Assembly (NCBI GenBank): GCA_017403125.1 | Contig: JAFQOR010000012.1 | Location: 62,001-126,000 of the forward strand | From: Alistipes sp. | GTDB taxonomy: Bacteria > Bacteroidota > Bacteroidia > Bacteroidales > Rikenellaceae | Direction of reading: 5' to 3' | Length of the DNA stretch: 64,000 nucleotides | Shown: positions 28,920 to 37,399 of the stretch, piece after piece | Layout of the letters: the number at the start of each line of letters is the position of its first letter | Position numbering within the stretch: the first letter of the stretch is position 1 | Program-made: the position numbers and the translations under genes | Notes under the pieces: model-generated | What the model saw: the letters and a program-made list of their open reading frames with translations, nothing else | Databases searched by the model: none | What the model was told of the DNA's origin: nothing

Positions 28920-30935
28920 TTAGTTCTGCGAGGGCAAGAACGAGTAGTCCTTACCATAGTGCAAGTGCTGCTCTACGTAGTTTGCCGGATACGAGATCTT
29001 TACATCTACGAGCTTGCCATCCTCCGAATATACGGGGGTGTACTCCGGATTTACGAAACCTCCATAAGGCTCAATCTTCAATGCTGCATTACGCGCAATA
29101 ACCTCGGCGTGAATGTCGGCATCTACCTGTACGGCATAGTCCTCGACAAGCTTGCGGCAAGCTTCGTAGTCACCCTCTGACTTAATGCGCTGAACCTCGC
29201 ACAACAACTCACCAAAGAGCTTGCGCAAAGCAACGAAGTCGTTGATTACGACATAGTGCTTGCCATCCTTCTCCACCAACTCGATAACGTTATCTGCCTT
29301 ACCCTTCTCGTAGCACCACTCGGCGATGAGCTTGCGGTTACGCATATGCGCCTCCTCGACATTCTTGCCGGGCTCGATACGCGAAAGCTGGGTCATCATA
29401 CCATTCATGATATAGTCGCTATACTGTGCCCACGCTACGTCCAACGTAGGAATAAGGCCAATCTCTATCAGCTTCTCGTCGCCAAGATAGTAGAGTGCAA
29501 ATAGGTCGGCACGCGCCTCTTCCAAGGTCGATGAGTAGGTGCGAAGCTCATCACCCTTAACGCCCGGGGCGAGCTGACCAGAGCCATGACCGAGACACTC
29601 GTGGAGGTCGGTATGAAGGTCATCCGAGAGCTTGCCATACTGCTTCATACGCTCTCTATCCTCCTCTCTCAACACAAACTCCTCCATGAAGCCATTACCC
29701 TGCGCAGCCTTGTCGTAGGCATAGGTGATGTTGTCGATAGTCACCGACTTCGAGCCATGCTCCTTACGAATCCAATCGGCGTTGGGAAGGTTGATACCGA
29801 TAGCTGTTGCAGGGTAGCAGTCGCCACCAAGCATTGCCACGGTGATAACCTTTGCCGATACACCCTTAACCTCCTCCTTGCGATATGCGGGATTTATCGG
29901 TGCATTATCCTCGAACCACTGTGCATTTGCCGACATAATTGCCGTACGACGGCAAGCCTCCTCGTCGCGGAAGTTTACGACAGACTCCCACGATGCCTTG
30001 CGTCCCAGAGGGTCGCCATAGCTCTCGATGAAGCCGTTTACGAAGTCGATCTTCGAGTCGGTATCCTTAACCCACAATACGTTGTAGGTATCGAAATCCT
30101 TCAAATCGCCCGAACGATAGTACTCTATAAGGGCCTCGATGATGGGGCGCTGTACATCGTCAGCCACCGCAGCAGCCTTCTCCAACCAATATACGATGCG
30201 CTCGATAGCCGGCGAATACATACCGCCCACCTTCCATACGCGCTCTGCAATATTACCCTCGGCATCGCGTACGAGTTTTGAGTTAAGGCCATACGATATG
30301 GGCTCGGGGTTACCCTCGTCGGCAGCAGCCATAGCACCATAGAACGCCTCAACCTCCTCTTGTGTGATACCCTCCTCGTAGTAGTTGTTTGCCGAAGCCG
30401 TAATAACATCTACACCGGCAGTCTGGTTAAGACGTGATGCGTAGAGCTCCTTATCGAAGATTATACGACACAACAGGTCGTCGTCCATCTGACGATTCTC
30501 GTCGTTGATGAAGCGTGCGAGCTGCTTACGGAACCACTTCTCCGAGAACTCGGGCTTGAACTTATCGTTAGAGTAGTGGTGATGGATGCCATTTGCAAAC
30601 CACACCTTCTTCAAATACTTCTCAAACGCCTTGAACTCGTCGCTATCGCGCTTTGTCGAGGCAGTATAGATGCTCTCCAACGTGCGACGAATAGCAATGT
30701 TGTACTTAAAATTCTGGTCGAACAAGATGTCGCGACCACACTTCGCCGCCTCTGCGAGATAGTATATCATCTCCTTCTCGTTGAGCGACAGCTCCTCAAA
30801 ACCGGGGACCTCGTATCTGATGACCTTGATATCGTCGAAACGATCAACAATCCACGGCTGCTCGGGCTCCGACGCCATAGCGCTTCCCGATACGGCTAAT
30901 ACTCCCATAGCGGTAATTCCAAAAAATTTGTTCAT
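28920..30935 (-). CDS. Dipeptidyl-peptidase III (M49 zinc peptidase), exported
   Basis: 671 residues from the ATG at 30935; the frame extends upstream but the signal peptide (MNKFFGITAMGVLAVSGSAMA, cleaved before SEPEQ) fixes the start. Removes dipeptides from peptide N termini. Zinc motif HECLGH at ~445-450 is the M49 HExxxH form, and the third ligand lies in EEARADLFALYYL downstream. GFMEEFVLREEDRE and ESYGDPLGRKASWESVVNF are typical of bacterial DPP III. The signal peptide indicates a periplasmic role in peptide use. Confidence 0.92.
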   Translation of the reverse strand: MNKFFGITAMGVLAVSGSAMASEPEQPWIVDRFDDIKVIRYEVPGFEELSLNEKEMIYYLAEAAKCGRDILFDQNFKYNIAIRRTLESIYTASTKRDSDEFKAFEKYLKKVWFANGIHHHYSNDKFKPEFSEKWFRKQLARFINDENRQMDDDLLCRIIFDKELYASRLNQTAGVDVITASANNYYEEGITQEEVEAFYGAMAAADEGNPEPISYGLNSKLVRDAEGNIAERVWKVGGMYSPAIERIVYWLEKAAAVADDVQRPIIEALIEYYRSGDLKDFDTYNVLWVKDTDSKIDFVNGFIESYGDPLGRKASWESVVNFRDEEACRRTAIMSANAQWFEDNAPINPAYRKEEVKGVSAKVITVAMLGGDCYPATAIGINLPNADWIRKEHGSKSVTIDNITYAYDKAAQGNGFMEEFVLREEDRERMKQYGKLSDDLHTDLHECLGHGSGQLAPGVKGDELRTYSSTLEEARADLFALYYLGDEKLIEIGLIPTLDVAWAQYSDYIMNGMMTQLSRIEPGKNVEEAHMRNRKLIAEWCYEKGKADNVIELVEKDGKHYVVINDFVALRKLFGELLCEVQRIKSEGDYEACRKLVEDYAVQVDADIHAEVIARNAALKIEPYGGFVNPEYTPVYSEDGKLVDVKISYPANYVEQHLHYGKDYSFLPSQN

Positions 30936-31070
30936 CTGTCTATTTAGGTTAAATTGCAAAAATCGGTGTAAATTTACGATGAAAAAGTGAGATGACAAAA
31001 CTTTCGCAACGAGTTTAGCTCCGTTTCGCACTATTATATCCATGGAACGCAGTATCTACATTTTTTTTAC

Positions 31071-31078
31071 TACCTTTG
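31071..31078 (+). promoter_or_regulatory. Promoter -7 box (TACCTTTG) for the DMT gene
   Basis: Follows eight T and AC; the string ttttttactacctttgc recurs at 62528 and, with one change, at 53598. It lies 58 bp before the start at 31137. Confidence 0.6.
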
Positions 31079-31136
31079 CCGCGCAGTTCACATCGCATAA
31101 TGGGCTGCTCAACTTGAACCCCAAAACACTTTTTGT

Positions 31137-31502
31137 ATGTTAGCCAAAGGAGTTGCAACCATTGCGTTGCTCATATGCTCAAATATCTTTATGACCCTCG
31201 CGTGGTATGGTCATATAGCCTTTAAGTCGAAGTTGGAGCGCTATGGCATTGTTGCCATCATACTCATAAGTTGGGCGGTGGCACTCTTGGAGTACTGCTT
31301 TCAGGTGCCTGCCAACCGCATAGGTAGCGAGGCGATGGGTGGTCCCTTCTCGCTGTGGCACTTGAAGGTTATTCAGGAGGTAATATCATTGGTGGTCTTC
31401 ACGCTCTTCATGATTCTATTCATGCACGAGGGGGTGAAGTGGAATCACTTTGTAGGCTTCGCCTTCTTGGTATTGGCGGTCTATTTCATCTTCCGCAAGT
31501 AG
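31137..31502 (+). CDS. DMT-like small membrane protein (DUF486)
   Basis: 121 residues with four predicted membrane helices (~3-21, 35-53, 75-97 and 101-118). The pattern FMTLAWYGH, ALLEYCFQVPANRIG and FSLWHLKVIQEVISL matches the DUF486 family, related to small drug/metabolite transporters. Function not established. Monocistronic: own promoter box and own terminator. Confidence 0.85.
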   Translation: MLAKGVATIALLICSNIFMTLAWYGHIAFKSKLERYGIVAIILISWAVALLEYCFQVPANRIGSEAMGGPFSLWHLKVIQEVISLVVFTLFMILFMHEGVKWNHFVGFAFLVLAVYFIFRK

Positions 31503-31525
31503 CGTTATTCCCATTCAGAAATATT

Positions 31526-31560
31526 ATGGGGCTATCTGACACTTGGTCAAACAGCCCCAT
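31526..31560 (+). terminator. Terminator of the DMT gene
   Basis: Stem atggggct / agccccat, 19-nt loop, then ttt and a T-rich run, 24 bp after the stop. Confidence 0.65.
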
Positions 31561-31567
31561 TTTCTCT

Positions 31568-31639
31568 TTATAACCTGCCCTTGCACCACATCTGCGACCA
31601 GAAGAGCTTCTTTGCACCAGTGCGCTCCATCTCTGTCAT
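31568..31639 (-). other. Possible 23-codon ORF or gene remnant
   Basis: Minus-strand frame starting ATG ACA GAG ATG GAG and reading MTEMERTGAKKLFWSQMW before a short tail and stop. Its codons resemble the host's coding style. The frame stays open ~13 codons upstream without an ATG. It lies in the 216-bp gap beyond the transporter gene. Could be chance, a small protein, or the tail of a decayed gene. Confidence 0.2.
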
Positions 31640-31718
31640 CTCCGCAGAATTCTTCAACTGAGAATATGCAATAGTATCAAGTATTTACAAAAAGTTCTTA
31701 ACTCGTCGTTTTTCACTT

Positions 31719-33404
31719 TTACAATGCCATGAGCATCAGCAACTGTGCCGTAAGCACACGTAGGAACATAACCACCGGATATACCGTGGCGTAGCCCACT
31801 GCTGGCATGTCGTTACCCGTAGATTGGCTTGCAAAGCCGAGTGCCGGAGGGTCGGTCATCGAACCCGCCATAAGACCCATCATCGTATAGTAGTTCATCT
31901 TACACTTCAAGTGCGCAATGAACGCCACCAAGATAAGAGGCAGCATGGTGATAAGCACACCATAGCCTATCCACTTGTAGCCACCACCCACAATTGCATC
32001 AATGAATCCGTCGCCCGCGCCAATACCTACGGCGGCAAGGAACATCGCCAGACCTATCTCACGCAACATGAGGTTGGCGCTCATGGTCGTGTAGGTAACC
32101 ATGTGGAAGTGAGGTCCAAAACGACCAATAAGTATTGCAATGATAAGCGGGCCACCAGCCAAACCGAGCTTCACGGGCTGCGGGATATTCATCAGCGGCA
32201 ACGAGCCGAGCAACACACCAAGAGCAATGCCTATGAACACAGGCAACAGATTGGGGTGGTCGAGCTTCTTCAACGAGTTGCCCAACACCTTCTCGGCAGC
32301 AGCCACAGCAGCCTCGGGACCTACGACCATAACCTTATCGCCCACCTGAAGCTCCATACCCTGATAGGGGATAAGATCGACGCCGGCACGATGCACACGC
32401 GTGATGTTGATGCCGTAGCGCGTACGCAGACGCAAATCCGAGAACTTCTTGCCATTAACCTCCTCGCGCGTAATAAGGATGCGGCGCGAAACCAACGGTG
32501 TTGATTGCATTGCCGTAGCACCCCAATCGTCGGCACTCATCTCGATAGGCTGACCAAAGAATGCAAGTATCGCCTCGGCATCCTCGTCGGTGCAGATAAC
32601 ACGCAGACGGTCGCCGATCGTAAGCACACTGTTGCCATCTGCCATAACAATCTCACCATTGGCGTGCATGATACGCGAAATGACAAACTGGCGGTTGATA
32701 AGCGTATGGGCATGGGCAATGGTCTTGCCCTCCAACATGCGATTCGTAAATTCAACAGAGTAGCGGTGCGGGAGCTGTGTCTCGTTGCTCATGGCTGCCA
32801 AGCCCTCGTCCTCCTTCTTGAAGTCCACCTTCAACAGGCGACGCATGAGAATCATACTCAATATGATACCCACGACACCCAACGGATAGGCTACGGCATA
32901 GCCGAGCGAGATTGAAGCATCCTCGACGCCCACAGCATCGGTATAGGCCTGCTGTGCAGCACCAAGACCCGGCGTATTGGTCACGGCACCCGACATGACA
33001 CCCACCATCGTAGGCAGAGGCTCGCCCGTGATAAGGTGTATGACATAGGTCGTGACGCCACCCAAAAGGATTACCAACGCCGCAAGGCCAATAAGCGTCA
33101 AACCACCGCTTTTAAGCGACGAGAAGAAGCCGGGGCCGACCTGTAAACCGATAAAAAATACAAAGAGAATAAGACCGAACTCCTTGATAAAGTGGAGCGT
33201 TTCGGGGTGCAGATGAACACCAAAATGTCCTACGGCGATACCCGTAAACAGAATCCAGGTCATACCCAACGATATGCCCTTGATTTTGATTCTGCTTAAC
33301 GCAATACCTGATGCGATGACAAATGCCAACACAAACACTGTGTGAGCAATCGACGGATGGTCGGGGTTACCCAGGACTACATCTTTAAGCCATTCGAGAC
33401 TCAT
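31719..33404 (-). CDS. AspT/YidE-type putative transporter with two TrkA_C domains
   Basis: 561 residues, near the 553 of E. coli YidE. Two hydrophobic halves (~15-190 and ~390-560) flank a cytoplasmic pair of RCK_C/TrkA_C domains (~205-370; VGDKVMVVGPEAAV, FVISRIMHANGEIVMADGNSVL). The duplicated family motif is visible: GLQVGPGFFSSLKSGG and SGAVTNTPGLGAAQQA in the first half, LMAGSMTDPPALGFAS in the second. The family includes the aspartate:alanine exchanger AspT; substrate here unknown. Confidence 0.88.
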   Translation of the reverse strand: MSLEWLKDVVLGNPDHPSIAHTVFVLAFVIASGIALSRIKIKGISLGMTWILFTGIAVGHFGVHLHPETLHFIKEFGLILFVFFIGLQVGPGFFSSLKSGGLTLIGLAALVILLGGVTTYVIHLITGEPLPTMVGVMSGAVTNTPGLGAAQQAYTDAVGVEDASISLGYAVAYPLGVVGIILSMILMRRLLKVDFKKEDEGLAAMSNETQLPHRYSVEFTNRMLEGKTIAHAHTLINRQFVISRIMHANGEIVMADGNSVLTIGDRLRVICTDEDAEAILAFFGQPIEMSADDWGATAMQSTPLVSRRILITREEVNGKKFSDLRLRTRYGINITRVHRAGVDLIPYQGMELQVGDKVMVVGPEAAVAAAEKVLGNSLKKLDHPNLLPVFIGIALGVLLGSLPLMNIPQPVKLGLAGGPLIIAILIGRFGPHFHMVTYTTMSANLMLREIGLAMFLAAVGIGAGDGFIDAIVGGGYKWIGYGVLITMLPLILVAFIAHLKCKMNYYTMMGLMAGSMTDPPALGFASQSTGNDMPAVGYATVYPVVMFLRVLTAQLLMLMAL

Positions 33405-33443
33405 AAAAACTATTTATTCGGGTTAGTATTACTAATTAGGGCG

Positions 33444-33451
33444 CAAAGGTA
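33444..33451 (-). promoter_or_regulatory. Promoter -7 box (TACCTTTG on minus) for the AspT-type gene
   Basis: Exact TAnnTTTG match 40 bp before the start at 33404; the flanking GCGCC after the box resembles other boxes in the window. Confidence 0.65.
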
Positions 33452-33553
33452 GCACTATTATCCGTATAAAAAAATTTATTTCACGGAATAGGGATATTTA
33501 GGTCGTTATATCCCCTAACAAAAGATGCCATAACGCCTACAACACGCCTCTAT

Positions 33554-34405
33554 CTACCTGCGGGCTACGAACCACGGATTGCCAAGTTCCGACTTATTGT
33601 AGCACAGACTCTCGCCCGAGGGGTATGACACGGTCACACCACCCGACTCGGCAAGGATAAGCTCTCCGGCGGCAGTATCCCACTCGAAGGTTGTGGTGGT
33701 GCGTATGTAGTAATCCACGACACCCTCTGCCAAGAGGCAAAACTTATAGGAGCTACCCTGCTCTACGACCTCCAAGTCGGGGTACTCGACACGCAACGAC
33801 TCGATATGCTGATGCGTCTCCTCGGTCTGGTGCGAGCGCGACACAGCAACACGAAACCGCTCATGGTGCGCACCGGCAAGAGGCAGACGCTGCATAGAGG
33901 CGTGCATAAGGTCGTAGCTATACTCGGCATGCTCGTCGGGCACAACATCGGTCATGACCCACGCACCGCGACCACGCTCGGCAATATACATCTTGTGATG
34001 ATATGGAACATAGACCACCGAACTTATGCAGACGTTGTTCTCCATAAGTGCAATATTGACCGTAAACTCGTTGTTACCCTTGATAAACTCCACCGTGCCA
34101 TCTAACGGATCCACCAACCAGAACAGCTCCCAATTACGGCGCTCGTCGTAGAGCATCTCGCGACCCTCCTCCGAGAGTATAGGTATGCGCGTAGTACCAA
34201 GGGCCTCCTTTATGGTGTTGTGTGCCATGCGATCGGCAATAGTAATGGGCGTATGGTCGCTCTTCATAGCTATGTCGTAGTCGTCGCTATGTTTGTATAT
34301 CTTCATAATGGCAGCTCCGGCACGCACCGCGGCGTTGAACTGCTGCGCAAGAAGATACTCGCGAATAGTATCGTCAATCATCGTCCAAAGGTTTTTAGAT
34401 GTCAT
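33554..34405 (-). CDS. cysQ: 3'(2'),5'-bisphosphate nucleotidase CysQ
   Basis: 283 residues of the inositol-monophosphatase fold, hydrolysing 3'-phosphoadenosine-5'-phosphate from sulfate assimilation. Metal-binding motif WLVDPLDGTVEFIKGNNEFTVNIAL (DPLDGT) is at about residues 96-120, the ILSEEG Glu precedes it at ~76-81, and EWDTAAGELILAESGG lies near the C terminus. A second in-frame ATG at 34381 is an alternative start. The three-gene set upstream reads the same way, 73 bp away. Confidence 0.9.
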   Translation of the reverse strand: MTSKNLWTMIDDTIREYLLAQQFNAAVRAGAAIMKIYKHSDDYDIAMKSDHTPITIADRMAHNTIKEALGTTRIPILSEEGREMLYDERRNWELFWLVDPLDGTVEFIKGNNEFTVNIALMENNVCISSVVYVPYHHKMYIAERGRGAWVMTDVVPDEHAEYSYDLMHASMQRLPLAGAHHERFRVAVSRSHQTEETHQHIESLRVEYPDLEVVEQGSSYKFCLLAEGVVDYYIRTTTTFEWDTAAGELILAESGGVTVSYPSGESLCYNKSELGNPWFVARR

Positions 34406-34478
34406 CTATGGTTTACTACGTAAAGGTAACAATATTATTTGAGATATCCAACATTTCCGCCGAAAATATGGTGCATAA

Positions 34479-35393
34479 CTACGACTTCGGCTCTCCACGC
34501 CCCACACGATGGGCATACCCCTCGTCGGGGGTTGCCGACATACGGCTTATCGAAATATAGATTCGAGCTGCCACAACACCACACACAGCAACAGCCATGG
34601 TGACAAAGCTACGTAGCGACAGGGCGCCGACAGCGACCACAAGAAGAGCCCCTACACCAAGCAGCGTAAGCATCGCTATGCGACACACATGACGGCGCGC
34701 AGGAGCTATGTGCGATACCACATCCACAGGCACATAACAACGTCTTATCTGCTCCGATGCTACACCCGCAAAGCCACCACAGCGCACCACACACGCACGG
34801 CGATAGAGCCTCACAGGCTCGTCAATACCGCAGACGATACATTCTGCACTATGCTCATACTCCGCCACAAGCGACAGCAGAATATCGGCAGCGCCCCTAT
34901 CTAAATATAGGTGGCTCGACAGTGGCATGACATACTCCATGCTACATAGCGCCGTTGCGCAATCGAGCTCTTCGACAGGCGTCGTCTCTACCCTATCAAT
35001 TAGCGTTATGCGCCGCAGTGCATCGAAGCGACTGCGCCACACACGGCGTACACCCTCCACCGGCAACTCGCTCCATCGTGGCACAGCAACCTCGAAGAGA
35101 GCATAGCGACGCACGATACGTTGCATATATCGTCCATAGCTCTCACCATCCATAAGCAACACCACCTCATAGCCCATATTATCCGGAGCTACAAGATTCT
35201 CCAACTGTGCCATGTCGATAGCCCCCGTGCATACTACACTTATACCTCCACACCCCTCACCACGATAGAGCATCGACGATAGCGCAACAAGGCGTCGCAA
35301 CCTGTTGGCACGATACGCCAACCACACCCGCAATAGAGCATAGAGAATGAGAGCCACTCCGAGCCCCATGAATAGATAGTCCAACCAACTCAT
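34479..35393 (-). CDS. Degenerate glycosyltransferase-like membrane protein
   Basis: 304 residues, not assigned to a named family. A membrane helix at ~6-26 precedes a soluble domain whose start (GGISVVCTGAIDMAQLENL, GYEVVLLMDGES) resembles the first strands of GT2 glycosyltransferases, but the DxD-type region reads ELDCATALCSMEYV and no catalytic pair is evident. Two membrane helices follow at ~232-275. The last ~20 residues are polar. Start ATG overlaps the upstream TGA by 4 bp (ATGA). An inactive GT-like membrane protein is inferred. Confidence 0.6.
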   Translation of the reverse strand: MSWLDYLFMGLGVALILYALLRVWLAYRANRLRRLVALSSMLYRGEGCGGISVVCTGAIDMAQLENLVAPDNMGYEVVLLMDGESYGRYMQRIVRRYALFEVAVPRWSELPVEGVRRVWRSRFDALRRITLIDRVETTPVEELDCATALCSMEYVMPLSSHLYLDRGAADILLSLVAEYEHSAECIVCGIDEPVRLYRRACVVRCGGFAGVASEQIRRCYVPVDVVSHIAPARRHVCRIAMLTLLGVGALLVVAVGALSLRSFVTMAVAVCGVVAARIYISISRMSATPDEGYAHRVGRGEPKS

Positions 35394-35983
35394 CTCAATA
35401 TATACTTATATAGATTCGCTAACCACGCTCCGCTACACGCATCCTCGTGGTCACACGACGCCAATATCGGCTCACAACAACCCCTCTCGATAGCGACCTC
35501 GCGCAACAGCCACCGTCGCAGGTTACAATCCAAACTCCTTATCGCCCTAATCATCGCCTCGACGTCGAGCAGAACACAATTCGTAAGCAACACTCGCAAA
35601 GCCTCTGCCACCACAGTGGAGTCATCGCCACCACAAGCGATATTATGGAGGTATGCCTCGTAGCCCTCAACCGAGTTTCGACCCACAAGGATGATAGCCA
35701 ACAATCGCAGGTTATGGTTCTCGGTGCAGAGCATACGCTCCACATTTACATCGTAGTGTCCGCGCTGCACAAGGGTTGCAATAGCATGACACTCACTGCT
35801 TTTAAGCGCCAATGTACTGCTTTTGAGTTCGCTCTCAACGGTCATAGGTTTATCGGCAAGACGCGCCATAAGTCGAGCCACACGCACCATACGTGGCGCA
35901 TAACCCAAAAACAGAGTGTCGTCATGCGAAATGGCATCTACGACAGCCTCTAAATAGCGCGTCATATCCGAGTAACCCTTCAC
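35390..35983 (-). CDS. Alpha-helical (HEAT-like) protein of unknown function
   Basis: 197 residues from a GTG at 35983 that overlaps the upstream TGA by 4 bp; an ATG at 35965 is an alternative. Helical pairs such as LLAIILVGRNSVEGYEAYLHNIA and DSTTVVAEALRVLLTNCVLLDV look like HEAT-type repeats. No enzyme motif, signal peptide or membrane segment. Middle member of a three-gene overlapping set, between a receiver-like protein and a membrane protein, so an adaptor role is plausible but unproven. Confidence 0.6.
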   Translation of the reverse strand: MKGYSDMTRYLEAVVDAISHDDTLFLGYAPRMVRVARLMARLADKPMTVESELKSSTLALKSSECHAIATLVQRGHYDVNVERMLCTENHNLRLLAIILVGRNSVEGYEAYLHNIACGGDDSTVVAEALRVLLTNCVLLDVEAMIRAIRSLDCNLRRWLLREVAIERGCCEPILASCDHEDACSGAWLANLYKYILR

Positions 35984-36378
35984 TCTACCCTGCGTATTCT
36001 ATTGTGTAACAACTCCGCCACGACACGCCGAAGACGCTGCATATTAGGTGGATAACTCATGCAACAATCGACGCCGGCACCAAGCAGCCTCAACGTATGA
36101 CGGTATCGGTTGCTACGCATGAGCACAATGAGCAGAGCGCCACAGCGATGGATATATCTCACCTTATGCTCAATAAGAGCATCGGCAGCAAATGGCACCG
36201 TTGTTGTCATCACTACGAGGTCGAAGGTCGCAACTGCTAACCGACGATGCAACGCCTGCTCGCTACATACGACCTCTACCAGCACGCACTCTCGGCGCAA
36301 CAGTGAAACCAACATTGACACCAGCGTCACATCGTCGGCGAGGATTATAGCTCTGTATGTAGCATGCGAAGTGGCCAT
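35980..36378 (-). CDS. Pseudo-receiver (response-regulator-like) protein
   Basis: 132 residues from the ATG at 36378. The (beta/alpha)5 receiver pattern is visible: strand 1 YRAIILADDVTL keeps the acidic pair, strand 3 is FDLVVMTTTVPF, where the phospho-acceptor Asp (normally DLVLLD) is Thr, strand 4 LLIVLMRS keeps the Ser/Thr, and strand 5 CCMSYPPN lacks the Lys of KP. Phosphorylation as in classical regulators is thus unlikely. No output domain. It is the first gene of the overlapping set. Confidence 0.65.
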   Translation of the reverse strand: MATSHATYRAIILADDVTLVSMLVSLLRRECVLVEVVCSEQALHRRLAVATFDLVVMTTTVPFAADALIEHKVRYIHRCGALLIVLMRSNRYRHTLRLLGAGVDCCMSYPPNMQRLRRVVAELLHNRIRRVE

Positions 36379-36458
36379 CACTCATTGGCAGGTGTCGAAA
36401 AGTGTGCCAAAAAGCGATAAAAAAGTGTGCGAAGTATTGCGGATTGAAAAATAATACG

Positions 36459-36466
36459 TATATTTG
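36459..36466 (+). promoter_or_regulatory. rplU promoter -7 box (TATATTTG)
   Basis: Exact TAnnTTTG match with TTG 19 bp upstream (36437-36439), 29 bp before rplU. It is divergent from the pseudo-receiver gene. Confidence 0.7.
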
Positions 36467-36495
36467 CGCGCTAAAACATTCAATTTATTTATTAA

Positions 36496-36807
36496 ATGTA
36501 CGTAATAGTAGAGATTGCAGGTCAGCAGTTCAAGGCTGAAAAGGGTCGAAAGCTCTATGTTCACCGTCTCCAAGGCGAAGAGAATTCGTCTTTGAGCTTC
36601 GACAAAGTCCTGCTTGTAGACAACGACGGTCAGGTTAAGGTAGGTGCACCTGTTGTAGAAGGCGCCTCGGTGCAGTGCAAAATCTTGAAGCACTTGAAGG
36701 ATGACAAGGTCCTCGTGTTCAAGAAGAAGCGTAGAACCGGTTATCAGAAGTGTAACGGTCATCGTCAGTATCTGACACAGGTTCTCGTTGAGGAGATCAA
36801 TTGTTAA
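36496..36807 (+). CDS. rplU: 50S ribosomal protein bL21
   Basis: 103 residues, the usual length. [19 protein letters not shown] is the typical start, and [17 protein letters not shown] the rRNA-binding C-terminal part. The region before the ATG (tttatttattaa) has no Shine-Dalgarno, as expected for Bacteroidetes. rpmA follows 21 bp downstream. Confidence 0.97.
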   Translation: MYVIVEIAGQQFKAEKGRKLYVHRLQGEENSSLSFDKVLLVDNDGQVKVGAPVVEGASVQCKILKHLKDDKVLVFKKKRRTGYQKCNGHRQYLTQVLVEEINC

Positions 36808-36828
36808 ACCCTTAAAACGAAGTAGAAA

Positions 36829-37089
36829 ATGGCACACAAAAAAGGTGTAGGTAGTTCGAAGAACGGCCGTGAGTCAGAGAGCAAGCGACTCGGTGTAAAG
36901 CTTTTCGGTGGTCAGTTCGCAAAGGCGGGTAACATTATCGTTCGTCAGCGAGGTACAGTACACAACCCCGGCGAGAACGTGGGTATGGGTAAGGACCACA
37001 CTCTTTTTGCATTGGTTGATGGTACAGTCGGCTTCTGCAAGAAGGCATCTGGCAAGTCATACGTGAGCGTTACTCCTATTGCTGAGTAA
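36829..37089 (+). CDS. rpmA: 50S ribosomal protein bL27
   Basis: 86 residues. [22 protein letters not shown] is the standard bL27 start (no cleavable N-terminal extension as in Firmicutes), then [15 protein letters not shown] and the [14 protein letters not shown] core. The N-terminal tail reaches the peptidyl-transferase centre. Co-transcribed with rplU. Confidence 0.97.
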   Translation: MAHKKGVGSSKNGRESESKRLGVKLFGGQFAKAGNIIVRQRGTVHNPGENVGMGKDHTLFALVDGTVGFCKKASGKSYVSVTPIAE

Positions 37090-37114
37090 TCACGAATTTT
37101 GCACAAAAGAGAAA

Positions 37115-37141
37115 AGAGGACCGTTTCGGTTCTCTTTTTTT
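37115..37141 (+). terminator. rplU-rpmA terminator
   Basis: 9-bp stem agaggaccg / cggttctct with a ttt loop and seven T behind it, 26 bp after rpmA. A textbook intrinsic terminator. Confidence 0.9.
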
Positions 37142-37170
37142 GTTGATGTCGTAGCAATAGGTGTGCATAA

Positions 37171-37258
37171 AGGGTAGCAAAAGAGTAGCAAAAGAGTAGC
37201 AAAAGAGTAGCGAAAGAGTAGCGAAAGGGAAGAACAAGGGAAGAACAAGGGAAGAACA
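37171..37258. repeat. 11-bp minisatellite, eight units
   Basis: Five units of agRgtagcRaa (starts 37171, 37182, 37193, 37204, 37215) and three of agggaagaaca (37226, 37237, 37248) keep one 11-bp phase. Non-coding, between rpmA and a convergent glycosyltransferase gene. Confidence 0.9.
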
Positions 37259-37319
37259 AGCGATAACCCAGCGCCAAGCGGAACGCGATTCATGTGAAGT
37301 GTTATCCAACCGAAGCGCT

Positions 37320-37351
37320 GTCAAAGCAAAGCACCGTCAAAGCAAAGCACC
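37320..37351. repeat. 16-bp direct duplication
   Basis: gtcaaagcaaagcacc occurs twice back to back, in the same 310-bp intergenic stretch as the 11-bp array. The rest of that stretch shows no gene. Confidence 0.9.
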
Positions 37352-37399
37352 ATAAAGAGGTAGCGACCACAGCAACACAAACTTCAAATATGGCAACGG

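Noticed and set aside
35980..36378. Functional two-component response regulator
   Set aside because: The phospho-acceptor Asp and the conserved Lys are missing, there is no output domain and no histidine kinase nearby.
37160..37360. CRISPR-like array after rpmA
   Set aside because: Repeats are directly adjacent with no unique spacers; this is a minisatellite.
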